Shown: piece after piece, positions 26,318-34,196 of the stretch | Layout: every line of letters begins with the position of its first letter | Numbering within the stretch: the stretch's first letter is position 1 | Origin: Hyphomicrobiales bacterium | GTDB lineage: Bacteria; Pseudomonadota; Alphaproteobacteria; Rhizobiales; Rhizobiaceae | Direction of reading: 5' to 3' | Assembly: GCA_024224595.1 (NCBI GenBank) | Contig: JAAENI010000303.1 | Coordinates: forward strand, 1 to 36,157 | Length of the DNA stretch: 36,157 bases | The notes under the pieces: generated by a model | What the model was told of the DNA's origin: nothing | The model's input: the letters and a program-made list of their open reading frames with translations, nothing else | Database searches by the model: none | Made by a program: the position numbers and the translations under genes

Positions 26318-26344
26318 AATGGTATTATATTGGTACTATATATG
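26318..26344 (+). promoter_or_regulatory. NagQ-like operator in front of the MurQ-like gene
   Basis: This reads TGGTATT-ATAT-TGGTACT then ATATATG. It is the mirror copy of the site before nagK, identical at 26 of 27 positions. It ends 14 bases before the start codon, with GGAGG between. The same regulator should therefore control both arms. Confidence 0.78.
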
Positions 26345-26358
26345 TTGGAGGAACTGAG

Positions 26359-27300
26359 ATGACCAAACTAGTGACAGAACAGTCGAGCGAATATTCGAAG
26401 TATCTGGATACTTTGAGTTCGGATGTGATTCTGTCGATCTTGCACAAAGGCCAGATTGCCGCAGCAAAATCTGTCAGCAATTCCATGCGTGAAATCGAAA
26501 ATGCCGCCCTGCTGTTGGCTGATACGATCAATGGCGGAGGCAATATTATATATGCTGCTGCCGGAAGCTCTGCCTTAATGGCATTTGCTGATGGTCTTGA
26601 ACTGCCTGGAACTTTTGGCATCAAAAATGAAAGAATTAAGATTCTCATGGCTGGTGGCAATGCCAGCCTGACAAATATGACCGGGGATACGGAAGATGAT
26701 TGCGGCCAGGCAATCGATGATATCCGCTTGGCAAATGCAACTCCAGATGATTGCCTGATCTGTCTGTCCGCAAGTGGCTCAACACCATACGCTTTGTCAG
26801 CGCTTGAAGCTGCTCGTGCTGCTGGAGCGCGGACCATTGCGATAGCCAATAACCCCGACAGGCCATTGCTGATGAAAGCAGATATTTCAATTTATCTTGC
26901 CACGCCGCCCGAAATCATTTCCGGTTCAACAAGGCTTGGAGCCGCAACAGCTCAAAAAATTTGCCTTAATATGATGTCAACCCTGATGGCCGTGCAGCTT
27001 GGGCATATTCATGGCGGCGACATGGTTAATCTTCAAGCTGATAATACCAAACTCAAAACACGAGCTGCCAGAATAGTGCACGATATTGCAGGTTGCAGCG
27101 CAGAGCAGGCAGATGCTTTTCTTGACAAAGCCCAAAGCTCGGTAAAACTGGCTGTCTTATTGGCGTCAGGCGCACCGGATTTGACATCCGCTAAAAAAAT
27201 ACTTGAAAGTAATGGTCAAAAATTGCGAGCATCGCTTTCAGCTATAAAAAGGGCCCAGGTCCAAAACAATACCCACTCAATAACACAACTAAGGGAGTAA
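26359..27300 (+). CDS. murQ: MurQ-like N-acetylmuramic acid 6-phosphate etherase (divergent)
   Basis: The protein has 313 residues from the ATG at 26359, with GGAGG 7 bases upstream; the track start at 26299 lies in the promoter. It has one SIS fold with the MurQ-specific GSTRLGAATAQKICLNMMSTL and the C-terminal helical domain. By my alignment with E. coli MurQ from memory, the two catalytic glutamates (E83, E114) correspond to E81 in GLELPGTFG and E112 in TEDD. The phosphate loop reads AAGSSALM rather than GAGTSGRLG, and ASGRTPY reads ASGSTPY, so the protein is divergent. Expected reaction: MurNAc-6-P to GlcNAc-6-P and D-lactate. A related sugar-phosphate lyase role is possible. Confidence 0.8.
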   Translation: MTKLVTEQSSEYSKYLDTLSSDVILSILHKGQIAAAKSVSNSMREIENAALLLADTINGGGNIIYAAAGSSALMAFADGLELPGTFGIKNERIKILMAGGNASLTNMTGDTEDDCGQAIDDIRLANATPDDCLICLSASGSTPYALSALEAARAAGARTIAIANNPDRPLLMKADISIYLATPPEIISGSTRLGAATAQKICLNMMSTLMAVQLGHIHGGDMVNLQADNTKLKTRAARIVHDIAGCSAEQADAFLDKAQSSVKLAVLLASGAPDLTSAKKILESNGQKLRASLSAIKRAQVQNNTHSITQLRE

Positions 27301-27304
27301 AGTA

Positions 27305-28564
27305 ATGACAACCAAATTTATCAATGCAACATTGCTCGCAGCGACGATGCTGGGTTCAGCAAGTCTGGCTCAGGCAGCGGATGTGACACTGACAATAGAA
27401 AGCTGGCGCAATGATGATCTCGCAATATGGCGGGACACCCTAATTCCGGCCTTTGAAGCCAAAAACCCAGGCATCAAAGTAATATTTGCACCGGTAGCGC
27501 CGACAGAATATAATGCCCTGGTAAATTCAAAACTCGATACCGGTGCTGCTGGTGACCTAATCACCTGCCGCCCATTTGACCTGTCCCTGTCATTATACGA
27601 CAAAGGTCATCTGGCATCCATCAATGATATTGCCGGATTGGCTAACTTCTCTGATTCTGCTAAATCTGCCTGGTCAACTGATGATGCGAAAACAACATTT
27701 TGCATGCCGATGGCGTCAGTTATTCACGGCTTTATATACAATAAAGATGCGTTCAAGGAATTAGGGCTTTCGGTTCCAACTACCGAGGCTGAATTCTTCG
27801 CTGCCCTTGATAAAATCAAGGCAGATGGCAACTATATCCCAATGGCTATGGGTACCAATGACCAATGGGAAGCCGGTACAATGGGCTTCAATAACATTGC
27901 TCCCAATTATGTAAAAGGTGAAGAAGGCCGCCTTGGCCTGATTGATGGCAGCCAAAAACTTACCGATGCCAACTGGGTAGCTGTCTATGAACAGCTGGCA
28001 AAGTGGAAACCCTATCTGGGTGATGGATTTGAAGCTCAGAGCTATCCCGATAGCCAAAACCTGTTTACACTCGGACGTGCTGCGATTTATCCGGCTGGCT
28101 CATGGGAGATTTCAGGCTTTAACAAACAGGCAGATTTCAAAATGGGTGCATTCAAGGCACCAGTGAAAAATGCCGGGGATCAGTGTTACATTTCTGACCA
28201 TACCGACATTGCCATGGGTATGAATGCGCACACAAAACATCCTGTAGAAACCAAAAAATTTCTCGACTGGATGGGTGGAGCAGAATTTGCGAGCCTTTAT
28301 GCAAATGCATCACTTGGCTTTTTCTCCCTTTCCAACCACAAGGTATCTATGAGCGATGGACTTGCTCAGGAATTTGTTTCCTGGCGCGGCGAATGCAAAT
28401 CTACTATTCGCGCATCGTATAAAATTCTCGGTCGTGGGAAACCAAGTCTGGATCTGGACCAGTGGAATGCAGCTTCAAACGTAATCAAAGGCAATCAAAG
28501 CCCTGTTGATGCGGCAAAATGGACCCAGGAACGTTTGGCAAAATGGTATAAACCACAAATGTAA
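27305..28564 (+). CDS. Sugar-binding protein of a CUT1-type ABC importer
   Basis: The protein has 419 residues. Residues 1-24 form a signal peptide ending SLAQA before ADVTLTIESW. The mature part has the family-1 extracellular solute-binding fold: IWRDTLIPAFEAKNPGIKV near the start, AAIYPAGSWEISGF in the middle and a late GGAEFASLYANASLGFFSL. It binds the sugar in the periplasm and delivers it to the two permeases. It starts only 4 bases after the etherase gene, so the ligand is probably an N-acetylated amino sugar or oligomer such as GlcNAc, MurNAc or chitobiose. Operon context is the sole basis for this ligand. Confidence 0.9.
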   Translation: MTTKFINATLLAATMLGSASLAQAADVTLTIESWRNDDLAIWRDTLIPAFEAKNPGIKVIFAPVAPTEYNALVNSKLDTGAAGDLITCRPFDLSLSLYDKGHLASINDIAGLANFSDSAKSAWSTDDAKTTFCMPMASVIHGFIYNKDAFKELGLSVPTTEAEFFAALDKIKADGNYIPMAMGTNDQWEAGTMGFNNIAPNYVKGEEGRLGLIDGSQKLTDANWVAVYEQLAKWKPYLGDGFEAQSYPDSQNLFTLGRAAIYPAGSWEISGFNKQADFKMGAFKAPVKNAGDQCYISDHTDIAMGMNAHTKHPVETKKFLDWMGGAEFASLYANASLGFFSLSNHKVSMSDGLAQEFVSWRGECKSTIRASYKILGRGKPSLDLDQWNAASNVIKGNQSPVDAAKWTQERLAKWYKPQM

Positions 28565-28570
28565 TATCAA

Positions 28571-28602
28571 TTCAGGGTCCACGCATTATTGTGGACCCTG
28601 AA
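28571..28602. terminator. Perfect 12-bp hairpin after the sugar-binding protein gene
   Basis: TTCAGGGTCCAC and GTGGACCCTGAA pair perfectly around an 8-base loop, 6 bases after the stop codon. No T-run follows, so it likely protects the upstream mRNA from 3' decay and only partly blocks transcription into the permease genes. Confidence 0.65.
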
Positions 28603-28640
28603 GTCTAATAGAATCAAGTCAGATCCATCTTTCGCATCCA

Positions 28641-28703
28641 GATAGATAGATAGATAGAATGATAGAATGATAGAATGATAGAATGATAGAATGATAGAAT
28701 GAT
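28641..28703. repeat. GATA and GAATGATA tandem repeats
   Basis: Four perfect copies of GATA (28641-28656) are followed by five perfect copies of the 8-mer GAATGATA (28657-28696) and most of a sixth that ends GAATGAT-C. The 8-mer equals a GATA tetramer with every second unit changed to GAAT. It lies in the 223-base gap between the binding protein and the first permease. No gene is seen in the rest of this gap. Slippage would change the spacer length by 4 or 8 bases. Confidence 0.9.
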
Positions 28704-28787
28704 CAAAACTGCGCATATTCTTAAAGTCAAAACAACAAATGAACTGCTCCAGCGCTAATATTTACTGAAGTCTTACACCTTGGAAAA

Positions 28788-29720
28788 ATGATGACTAAAG
28801 CTGTACCTGGCAAAAAAATATTTCGATGGCATATTGCAGTTTTTCTTCTTCCGGCAGTCGTGGTTTATTCACTCATCATGGTTTTGCCACTGTTTGGCAC
28901 GTTGCAACTATCTCTATATAGCGAGGTAGATTCTAAACAGATTTTTGTCGGTCTGGGAAACTTCATGACATTGTTTGGAGACCCGCTTTGGTCTGGGCAA
29001 TTCTGGAATGCACTGATCAATAATATCTGGCTCTTTATCGTCCATATGTGCGTGCAGAATCCAATAGGCATTCTACTGGCCGCTTTACTCAGCAGTCCGG
29101 TGTTAAGATTTCGGGGATTTTATCGCGGCGCCATATTCGTACCGACCCTGCTGTCGTTTGTGATTGTTGGTTTCGTCTGGAAACTCATCCTGTCGCCTCT
29201 TTGGGGTGTTGCTCCCTCCCTGATGGATATGGTCGGTTTGAAAAGCCTTTTTCTTCCCTGGCTTGGCAAAGAGGCTTATGCCCTGACTGCTTTATCACTG
29301 GTATCTGTGTGGCAGTTTATTGGCATTCCGATGATGCTGATATATGCGGCATTGCTTTCCATTCCAGATGAAATTCTGGAAGCAGGAGAATGTGACGGAC
29401 TTACCGGGCTATCTGCATTCTGGAAAATCAAATTACCGCTGATCTTGCCATCAATTGGCATTATCTCAATTCTGACATTCGTTGGCAATTTTAACGCATT
29501 TGATTTGATCTATGTAACCCAGGGCGCGTTGGCAGGGCCAAATTTCGCTACTGATATCCTCGGCACCTTCATGTTTCGTACGTTCTTCGGGTTTCAACTG
29601 CAGTTGGGCGATACCCACATGGGGGCTACTGTTGCATCTGTAATGTTTCTCATCATCCTGGTCGGGGTTTGTATCTATTTATTCGGCATTCAAACGCGGT
29701 TACGCCGCTATCAGTTTTAA
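28788..29720 (+). CDS. CUT1-type sugar ABC importer permease (MalF/UgpA-like)
   Basis: The protein has 310 residues with six predicted membrane helices. The first is about 15-37 (IAVFLLPAVVVYSLIMVLPLFG). The EAA coupling motif EAGECDGLTGLSAFWKIKLPLILP lies around 200-223. GTFMFRTFFGFQLQLGDTHMGATVASVMF is the typical late segment. Two ATGs are adjacent; the second (28791) has slightly better spacing from GGAAAA. It pairs with the next permease to form the channel. It follows the repeat tract, so its expression could be affected by tract length. Confidence 0.92.
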   Translation: MMTKAVPGKKIFRWHIAVFLLPAVVVYSLIMVLPLFGTLQLSLYSEVDSKQIFVGLGNFMTLFGDPLWSGQFWNALINNIWLFIVHMCVQNPIGILLAALLSSPVLRFRGFYRGAIFVPTLLSFVIVGFVWKLILSPLWGVAPSLMDMVGLKSLFLPWLGKEAYALTALSLVSVWQFIGIPMMLIYAALLSIPDEILEAGECDGLTGLSAFWKIKLPLILPSIGIISILTFVGNFNAFDLIYVTQGALAGPNFATDILGTFMFRTFFGFQLQLGDTHMGATVASVMFLIILVGVCIYLFGIQTRLRRYQF

Positions 29721-29731
29721 GGAATTGCCCT

Positions 29732-30571
29732 ATGTCCGTTGCCCGTAGATCAATATCCAGATCATTTGCTACCCATCTGATTTTGGGTCTTTATACAATT
29801 ATTGCACTGTTTCCTGCATTCCTGATTATCATCAATTCATTCAAAACCCGAAAAGCAATATTTCGCTCTCCTCTTTCTCTGCCAGATAGTGAAACTTTTA
29901 GTCTGGTGGGCTACCAGGAAGTTTTTAGGGGTGGAGAGTTCTTTTTCTATTTTCAGAATTCGCTCGTTGTTACCGTCCTTTCCCTGTTTTTTGTATTGTT
30001 GTTTGGCGCGATGGCTGCATTCGCCCTTTCTGAATATCGTTTCAGAGGAAACTTGTTTTTGGGCCTGTTTCTGGCATTGGGCATCATGATCCCAATTCGA
30101 CTGGGTACAGTTGCCATTTTAAAACTGATGGTTGCTACCGGTCTTGTGAATACATTAACTGCATTGATACTGGTTTATGTTGCCCAGGGGATTCCACTGG
30201 CGGTCTTTATTCTTTCAGAATTCATGAAGCAGGTTTCTGATGACCTCAAAAACGCCGGCCGCATTGATGGCCTGGGTGAATTTACCATATTCTTCCAACT
30301 GGTTCTCCCGTTAATCCGACCGGCACTTGCAACCGTTGCGGTATTTACCATGATCCCAATCTGGAATGACCTCTGGTTTCCCTTGCTGTTGGCAAATTCT
30401 GAAGAAACCAAAACCGTAACACTAGGCGCGCAACAATTCATTGGCCAATATGTTACCAACTGGAACGCGGTATTGGCCGCCCTTTCGCTGGCGATTTTGC
30501 CGGTATTGGTTCTTTACCTGATTTTTTCCAAGCAGTTGATCAGAGGTATCACCGCTGGGGCAGTCAAATGA
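29732..30571 (+). CDS. CUT1-type sugar ABC importer permease (MalG/UgpE-like)
   Basis: The protein has 279 residues from the ATG at 29732, with AAGGA upstream; the track start (29669) lies within the preceding gene. Six hydrophobic helices begin with HLILGLYTIIALFPAFLIIINSF. The EAA motif reads NAGRIDGLGEFTIFFQLVLPLIRP. The C-terminus LYLIFSKQLIRGITAGAVK is the standard MalG-type ending. It starts 11 bases after the first permease and overlaps the oxidoreductase gene by 4 bases. Confidence 0.93.
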   Translation: MSVARRSISRSFATHLILGLYTIIALFPAFLIIINSFKTRKAIFRSPLSLPDSETFSLVGYQEVFRGGEFFFYFQNSLVVTVLSLFFVLLFGAMAAFALSEYRFRGNLFLGLFLALGIMIPIRLGTVAILKLMVATGLVNTLTALILVYVAQGIPLAVFILSEFMKQVSDDLKNAGRIDGLGEFTIFFQLVLPLIRPALATVAVFTMIPIWNDLWFPLLLANSEETKTVTLGAQQFIGQYVTNWNAVLAALSLAILPVLVLYLIFSKQLIRGITAGAVK

Positions 30572-31647
30572 CCGGATCAAACGATATATTAAGTGTTTTG
30601 GTGGTTGGACTGGGAAATATGGGCCAAAGTCATGCATTGGCCTATCATTCAAACCCCGGATTTGAAATTGTTGGCCTGGTCAATCGATCAAAAGTTAATC
30701 TACCGGTTGAACTTAGATCCTATCCTTACTTTGATGATTTTCTCGGAACTTTGGAACAACTAAAACCCGAACTGGTGTCAATCAACACCTATTCCGACAG
30801 CCATGCAGATTATGCCATCAGCGCTATGGAAAGCGGTTCCCATGTGTTTTTGGAAAAACCGATTGCTACGAACGTGGAAGATGCGGAACGCGTTGTAGAA
30901 GCGGCAAAACGCTATAAACGTAAATTGGTTATTGGCTATATATTGCGGCACCATCCATCATGGATGACGCTGATTGATGAAGCGCGCAAACTAGGCGGGC
31001 CCTATGTGTTCAGACTTAACCTCAACCAGCAATCATATGGAAAAACCTGGAAAACACATAAACAACTAATGGAATCCATGTCCCCTATTGTTGATTGCGG
31101 TGTTCACTATGTGGATGTGATGTGTCAGATAACCGATGCTAAACCTGTCAAAGTGCGCGGAATGGGCGTGAGACTGTCTCAGGAAGTTTCAGCGAACATG
31201 TATAATTATGGGCATTTCCAGGTGCTGTTTGATGATGATTCTGTGGGTTGGTATGAAGCCGGTTGGGGACCGATGATTTCGGAAACTGCATTTTTTGTCA
31301 AAGACATCATTTCACCCAATGGCAGCGTCTCCATTGTTGTCGAAGACGGCGTTAAATCAGATGACATCAATGCTCATACTAAAACGTCCAATATCCGCAT
31401 CCACCATAGTAAAGTCGATGAGCATGGTGAATTTTATAAACAGGACGTGATGATGTCAATGGAAGACGAACCCGATCATCAGGGCCTTTGTGATCGCGAA
31501 CAGCAATTTGTTTTACAGGCAATTCACAACAATATCGATCTCGATCGGCACCTGAGTGATGCGGTGCAATCACTGCGCATTTGCATGGCGGCAGATGAGA
31601 GCATTCGCAGTGGCAAAGAAATCCTAATCAGCAATTTCAGGAGTTAA
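30568..31647 (+). CDS. Gfo/Idh/MocA-family NAD(P)-dependent oxidoreductase
   Basis: The protein has 359 residues. VVGLGNMGQSHALAY (12-26) is the Rossmann dinucleotide loop. FLEKPIATN holds the conserved lysine K97. DCGVHYVDVM holds the histidine/aspartate pair used for catalysis in sugar dehydrogenases of this family. The C-terminal beta-sheet domain is complete. Members oxidise sugars, amino sugars or inositols, and some act as NAD-dependent glycosidases. It overlaps the permease gene by 4 bases and lies 3 bases before the ATPase gene, so it is part of the uptake operon. It may act on the imported sugar before or beside phosphorylation; the reaction is unknown. Confidence 0.9.
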   Translation: MTGSNDILSVLVVGLGNMGQSHALAYHSNPGFEIVGLVNRSKVNLPVELRSYPYFDDFLGTLEQLKPELVSINTYSDSHADYAISAMESGSHVFLEKPIATNVEDAERVVEAAKRYKRKLVIGYILRHHPSWMTLIDEARKLGGPYVFRLNLNQQSYGKTWKTHKQLMESMSPIVDCGVHYVDVMCQITDAKPVKVRGMGVRLSQEVSANMYNYGHFQVLFDDDSVGWYEAGWGPMISETAFFVKDIISPNGSVSIVVEDGVKSDDINAHTKTSNIRIHHSKVDEHGEFYKQDVMMSMEDEPDHQGLCDREQQFVLQAIHNNIDLDRHLSDAVQSLRICMAADESIRSGKEILISNFRS

Positions 31648-31650
31648 ATC

Positions 31651-32652
31651 GTGGGTGCACTACGACTTAGAGACATTTATAAATCTTTCGGATCCGTTGA
31701 GGTGCTCAAGGGAATTGACCTTGAGGTAGATGATGGTGAATTCATCATATTTGTTGGGCCATCAGGCTGCGGTAAATCCACCCTTTTGCGAATTGTTGCT
31801 GGCCTGGAAGACGCCACATCTGGCCTTGTTGAGATTGACAAAACAGTAGTGAACTACACGCCGCCAAGTAAAAGGGGTATTGCGATGGTCTTTCAATCCT
31901 ATGCCCTTTATCCGCATCTAAGTGTTCGCGACAATATGAGCCTCGGCTTAAAGCAAGGAAAAAAACCACCCGCTGAAATCAGTGAACGGGTGGATCACGC
32001 TTCTAAAATGCTTTCACTGGATGAATTTCTTGATCGCCGACCTGCAGAATTGTCAGGAGGACAGCGCCAGCGGGTTGCCATCGGGCGTTCGATTGTAAGA
32101 AAGCCATCTTTGTTCCTATTTGATGAGCCTCTCTCAAATCTCGATGCTGCTTTGCGGGTAAACACCAGATTGGAAATTGCCGGACTGCATCGTGAACTAA
32201 AATCCACCATGATATATGTTACTCATGATCAGACTGAAGCAATGACACTGGCTGATCGCATTGTTGTTTTAAATGACGGGTATGTAGAACAAATCGGCAG
32301 CCCAATGGACCTCTATAACAATCCGACAAATCTTTTTGTCGCTGGATTTATCGGTTCTCCCCAAATGAATTTTATTGATGCCGATAAACTCGGGATATCA
32401 GATGCAAAAACTATCGGCATCAGACCAGAACATATTTCTGTCAGGCAAAAAAAGGGCGATATTGAAGGTGTTGTTTCCCACGTGGAACATATGGGAGCAG
32501 ATACTAATCTGTATCTCGATTGTGACAAAGCCGGTTTGATTTCTGTTCGGTTATTTGGAGAACATTCATTCGAGATTGACAGCAAACTCAAGGCCAAGTT
32601 TCAACGCGACCGCATTTACAAATTTGATGATGCCGGTAAAACTATTTCCTAA
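31651..32652 (+). CDS. CUT1-type sugar ABC importer ATPase (MalK/UgpC-like)
   Basis: The protein has 333 residues and starts with GTG, preceded by AGGAG at 7 bases. Walker A is GPSGCGKST (36-44), the signature is LSGGQ (134-138), and Walker B is LFLFDEPLSNLD. THDQTEAMTLAD carries the H-loop. The C-terminal third is the TOBE/regulatory domain of the MalK group, with IGIRPEHISV. It is slightly shorter than the usual 350-370 residues. It completes the importer whose other genes lie upstream in the same operon. Confidence 0.95.
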   Translation: MGALRLRDIYKSFGSVEVLKGIDLEVDDGEFIIFVGPSGCGKSTLLRIVAGLEDATSGLVEIDKTVVNYTPPSKRGIAMVFQSYALYPHLSVRDNMSLGLKQGKKPPAEISERVDHASKMLSLDEFLDRRPAELSGGQRQRVAIGRSIVRKPSLFLFDEPLSNLDAALRVNTRLEIAGLHRELKSTMIYVTHDQTEAMTLADRIVVLNDGYVEQIGSPMDLYNNPTNLFVAGFIGSPQMNFIDADKLGISDAKTIGIRPEHISVRQKKGDIEGVVSHVEHMGADTNLYLDCDKAGLISVRLFGEHSFEIDSKLKAKFQRDRIYKFDDAGKTIS

Positions 32653-32669
32653 TATTATTTTCCCGTCCC

Positions 32670-33806
32670 ATGATCAATTCAAGAATTGCCGTATATTTTT
32701 TGTTTTTTGTCAATGGCATGCTGATTGGTAACTGGGCACCACAAATTCCTGAATTTGCCAATCGTCTGAACATTGATGAAAGTCAAATGGGTTTGATGAT
32801 TGCCATATTCGGAATTGGCTCACTTATCAGTATGCCAATCATCGGAATCATGGTGACCAAATTTGGAAACGCACCAGCAAACAAATTTACCAGCCTGGTT
32901 GCCACATCTTGCCTTTTGTGGCTTGCAATTGCTCCAAATATTCTTGTTGCGGCAATTGCGATATTTGTTTTTGGCGCCTTTATTGCTGGAATGGATGTGG
33001 CAATGAATGCGATGGCGGTTGATGTTGAGCGCAAAATCAAAACTCCCATCATGTCATCATGTCATGGGTTTTGGAGTCTGGGAGGATTGGCTGGGGCAGT
33101 CAGTGGCGGATATGCCATACAATTCCTGGGAAGCACCGGTCAAGCTCTGTTTACATTTATTTCTACCTTGATGCTTGTAATGTTGGCCTGGAGGCAAATC
33201 GCTGATAATCAGCTGACAGAAAAAAGGCAACAGACCCCCATTCGTTTTCCCAAAGCACCACTGCCATATCTAATAGGAATAGTTGCGCTTTTTTCAGCAT
33301 TACCCGAAGGTGCAGTTATCGACTGGAGTGCCTTTTATTTACGAGAAGAAATTGGGGCGGATGCCCTTACTTCATCTTATGCATTTGGATCATTCTCAGC
33401 GGCAATGGCATTTGTCCGGTTTCTGGGTGATCCTGTGCGAAAAAAACTGGGAGCGGTGAAAATGGTAAAGATTTGCTCACTGGTGGCGGCGTTTGGTTTG
33501 TTGCTTAGCGGGCTTTCCACGACACCTGAATTAATTATCACCGGATTTGCCATAACAGGCCTTGGACTATCAAATCTTATTCCGATCGCCTTTTCTGCAG
33601 CTGGCAATTTGCCTGGTGTAGCTCCAGGTATCAGCCTTTCGCTGACCACAACAATTGGTTATTCAGGTGTTTTAGTAGCACCGGCAATTTTGGGTTATAT
33701 GGCAGAATTTGCGGGATTTTCAATATTATTTACCAGTTTGTCGATACCTTTGCTTGCTGTTTTTTTTCTGGCACCGATGACCTCACATGCTGATTATCGA
33801 GAATAA
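32670..33806 (+). CDS. Major facilitator superfamily transporter (YbjJ-like)
   Basis: The protein has 378 residues with about twelve hydrophobic helices. NGMLIGNWAPQIPEFANRLNIDESQMG (about 15-41) resembles the start of YbjJ-like and FucP-like MFS proteins. AGMDVAMNAMAVDVER and SSCHGFWSLGGLAGA are further signatures of the YbjJ-type group. It starts 17 bases after the ATPase gene, so it is probably the last gene of the plus arm. It may export a by-product such as lactate or an amino-sugar derivative, or import a related sugar. The direction is unknown. Confidence 0.85.
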   Translation: MINSRIAVYFLFFVNGMLIGNWAPQIPEFANRLNIDESQMGLMIAIFGIGSLISMPIIGIMVTKFGNAPANKFTSLVATSCLLWLAIAPNILVAAIAIFVFGAFIAGMDVAMNAMAVDVERKIKTPIMSSCHGFWSLGGLAGAVSGGYAIQFLGSTGQALFTFISTLMLVMLAWRQIADNQLTEKRQQTPIRFPKAPLPYLIGIVALFSALPEGAVIDWSAFYLREEIGADALTSSYAFGSFSAAMAFVRFLGDPVRKKLGAVKMVKICSLVAAFGLLLSGLSTTPELIITGFAITGLGLSNLIPIAFSAAGNLPGVAPGISLSLTTTIGYSGVLVAPAILGYMAEFAGFSILFTSLSIPLLAVFFLAPMTSHADYRE

Positions 33807-33981
33807 ATCTCAAAACAACTTCAAAACCCTGACTTTTAAGTTTATCTGCCAAATCCTCAGCATCATTACGCGGATTCCTCAAAGGAGCGGCATTTTCGTA
33901 AGCCGAATTGCCGGCTACCAGCGCAACACGTTTAGATGCATTTGCAACACTGTCCCCGCAAGCCAGAAAACATATCAGCAT
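33807..33981 (-). pseudogene. Truncated N-terminus of a caspase-like protein
   Basis: From the ATG at 33981 the minus strand reads a short hydrophobic leader (MLICFLACGDSVANA), then KRVALVAGNSAYENAAPLRNPRNDAEDLADKLKSQGFEVV. This matches residues about 30-68 of the neighbouring full-length caspase-like protein (KRVALVIGNSAYEHTSPLKNPVNDA). Similarity ends at FEVV, where the sequence meets the 3' end of the MFS gene; the ORF then just reads antisense to that gene. The histidine-cysteine catalytic part is missing. It is a remnant of a second paralogue, diverged at many codons and therefore not a recent duplicate. Confidence 0.8.
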
Positions 33982-34196
33982 TAAAAACGCTAACAGTTTT
34001 CCTTGCCGATAATATTAAAGCGAAATGGTTTAAGTTTTTGGACATTTAGCTGCCGCTTCTCGAGTTAGTCTCAACACACCAATATTCACCACATTCTGGC
34101 AGTTGCGGCAAATTGCTGCCACGCTGTTCCCTATGTAAACCAATTTGCAAGCCTATTGACGTGCTACTTAATCCTTTTTCTCGGAGATAATTAGGC
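33982..34196. other. Intergenic stretch between caspase remnant and caspase gene
   Basis: This 215-base stretch holds no convincing gene. The ORF at 34046-34252 on the minus strand overlaps the caspase 3' end and has no family features. No terminator with a T-run was found. Confidence 0.5.

Noticed and set aside
26325-26849. 174-codon minus-strand ORF
   Set aside because: It is antisense to the MurQ-like gene and runs into the operator region.
28641-28703. CRISPR array or minisatellite gene fragment
   Set aside because: Units are 4 and 8 bases with no spacers, so it is a simple tandem repeat.
33730-33981. Intact small caspase-like gene of 83 codons
   Set aside because: Only the first part resembles caspases; the remainder is antisense to the MFS gene end and the catalytic residues are missing, so it is listed as a pseudogene.
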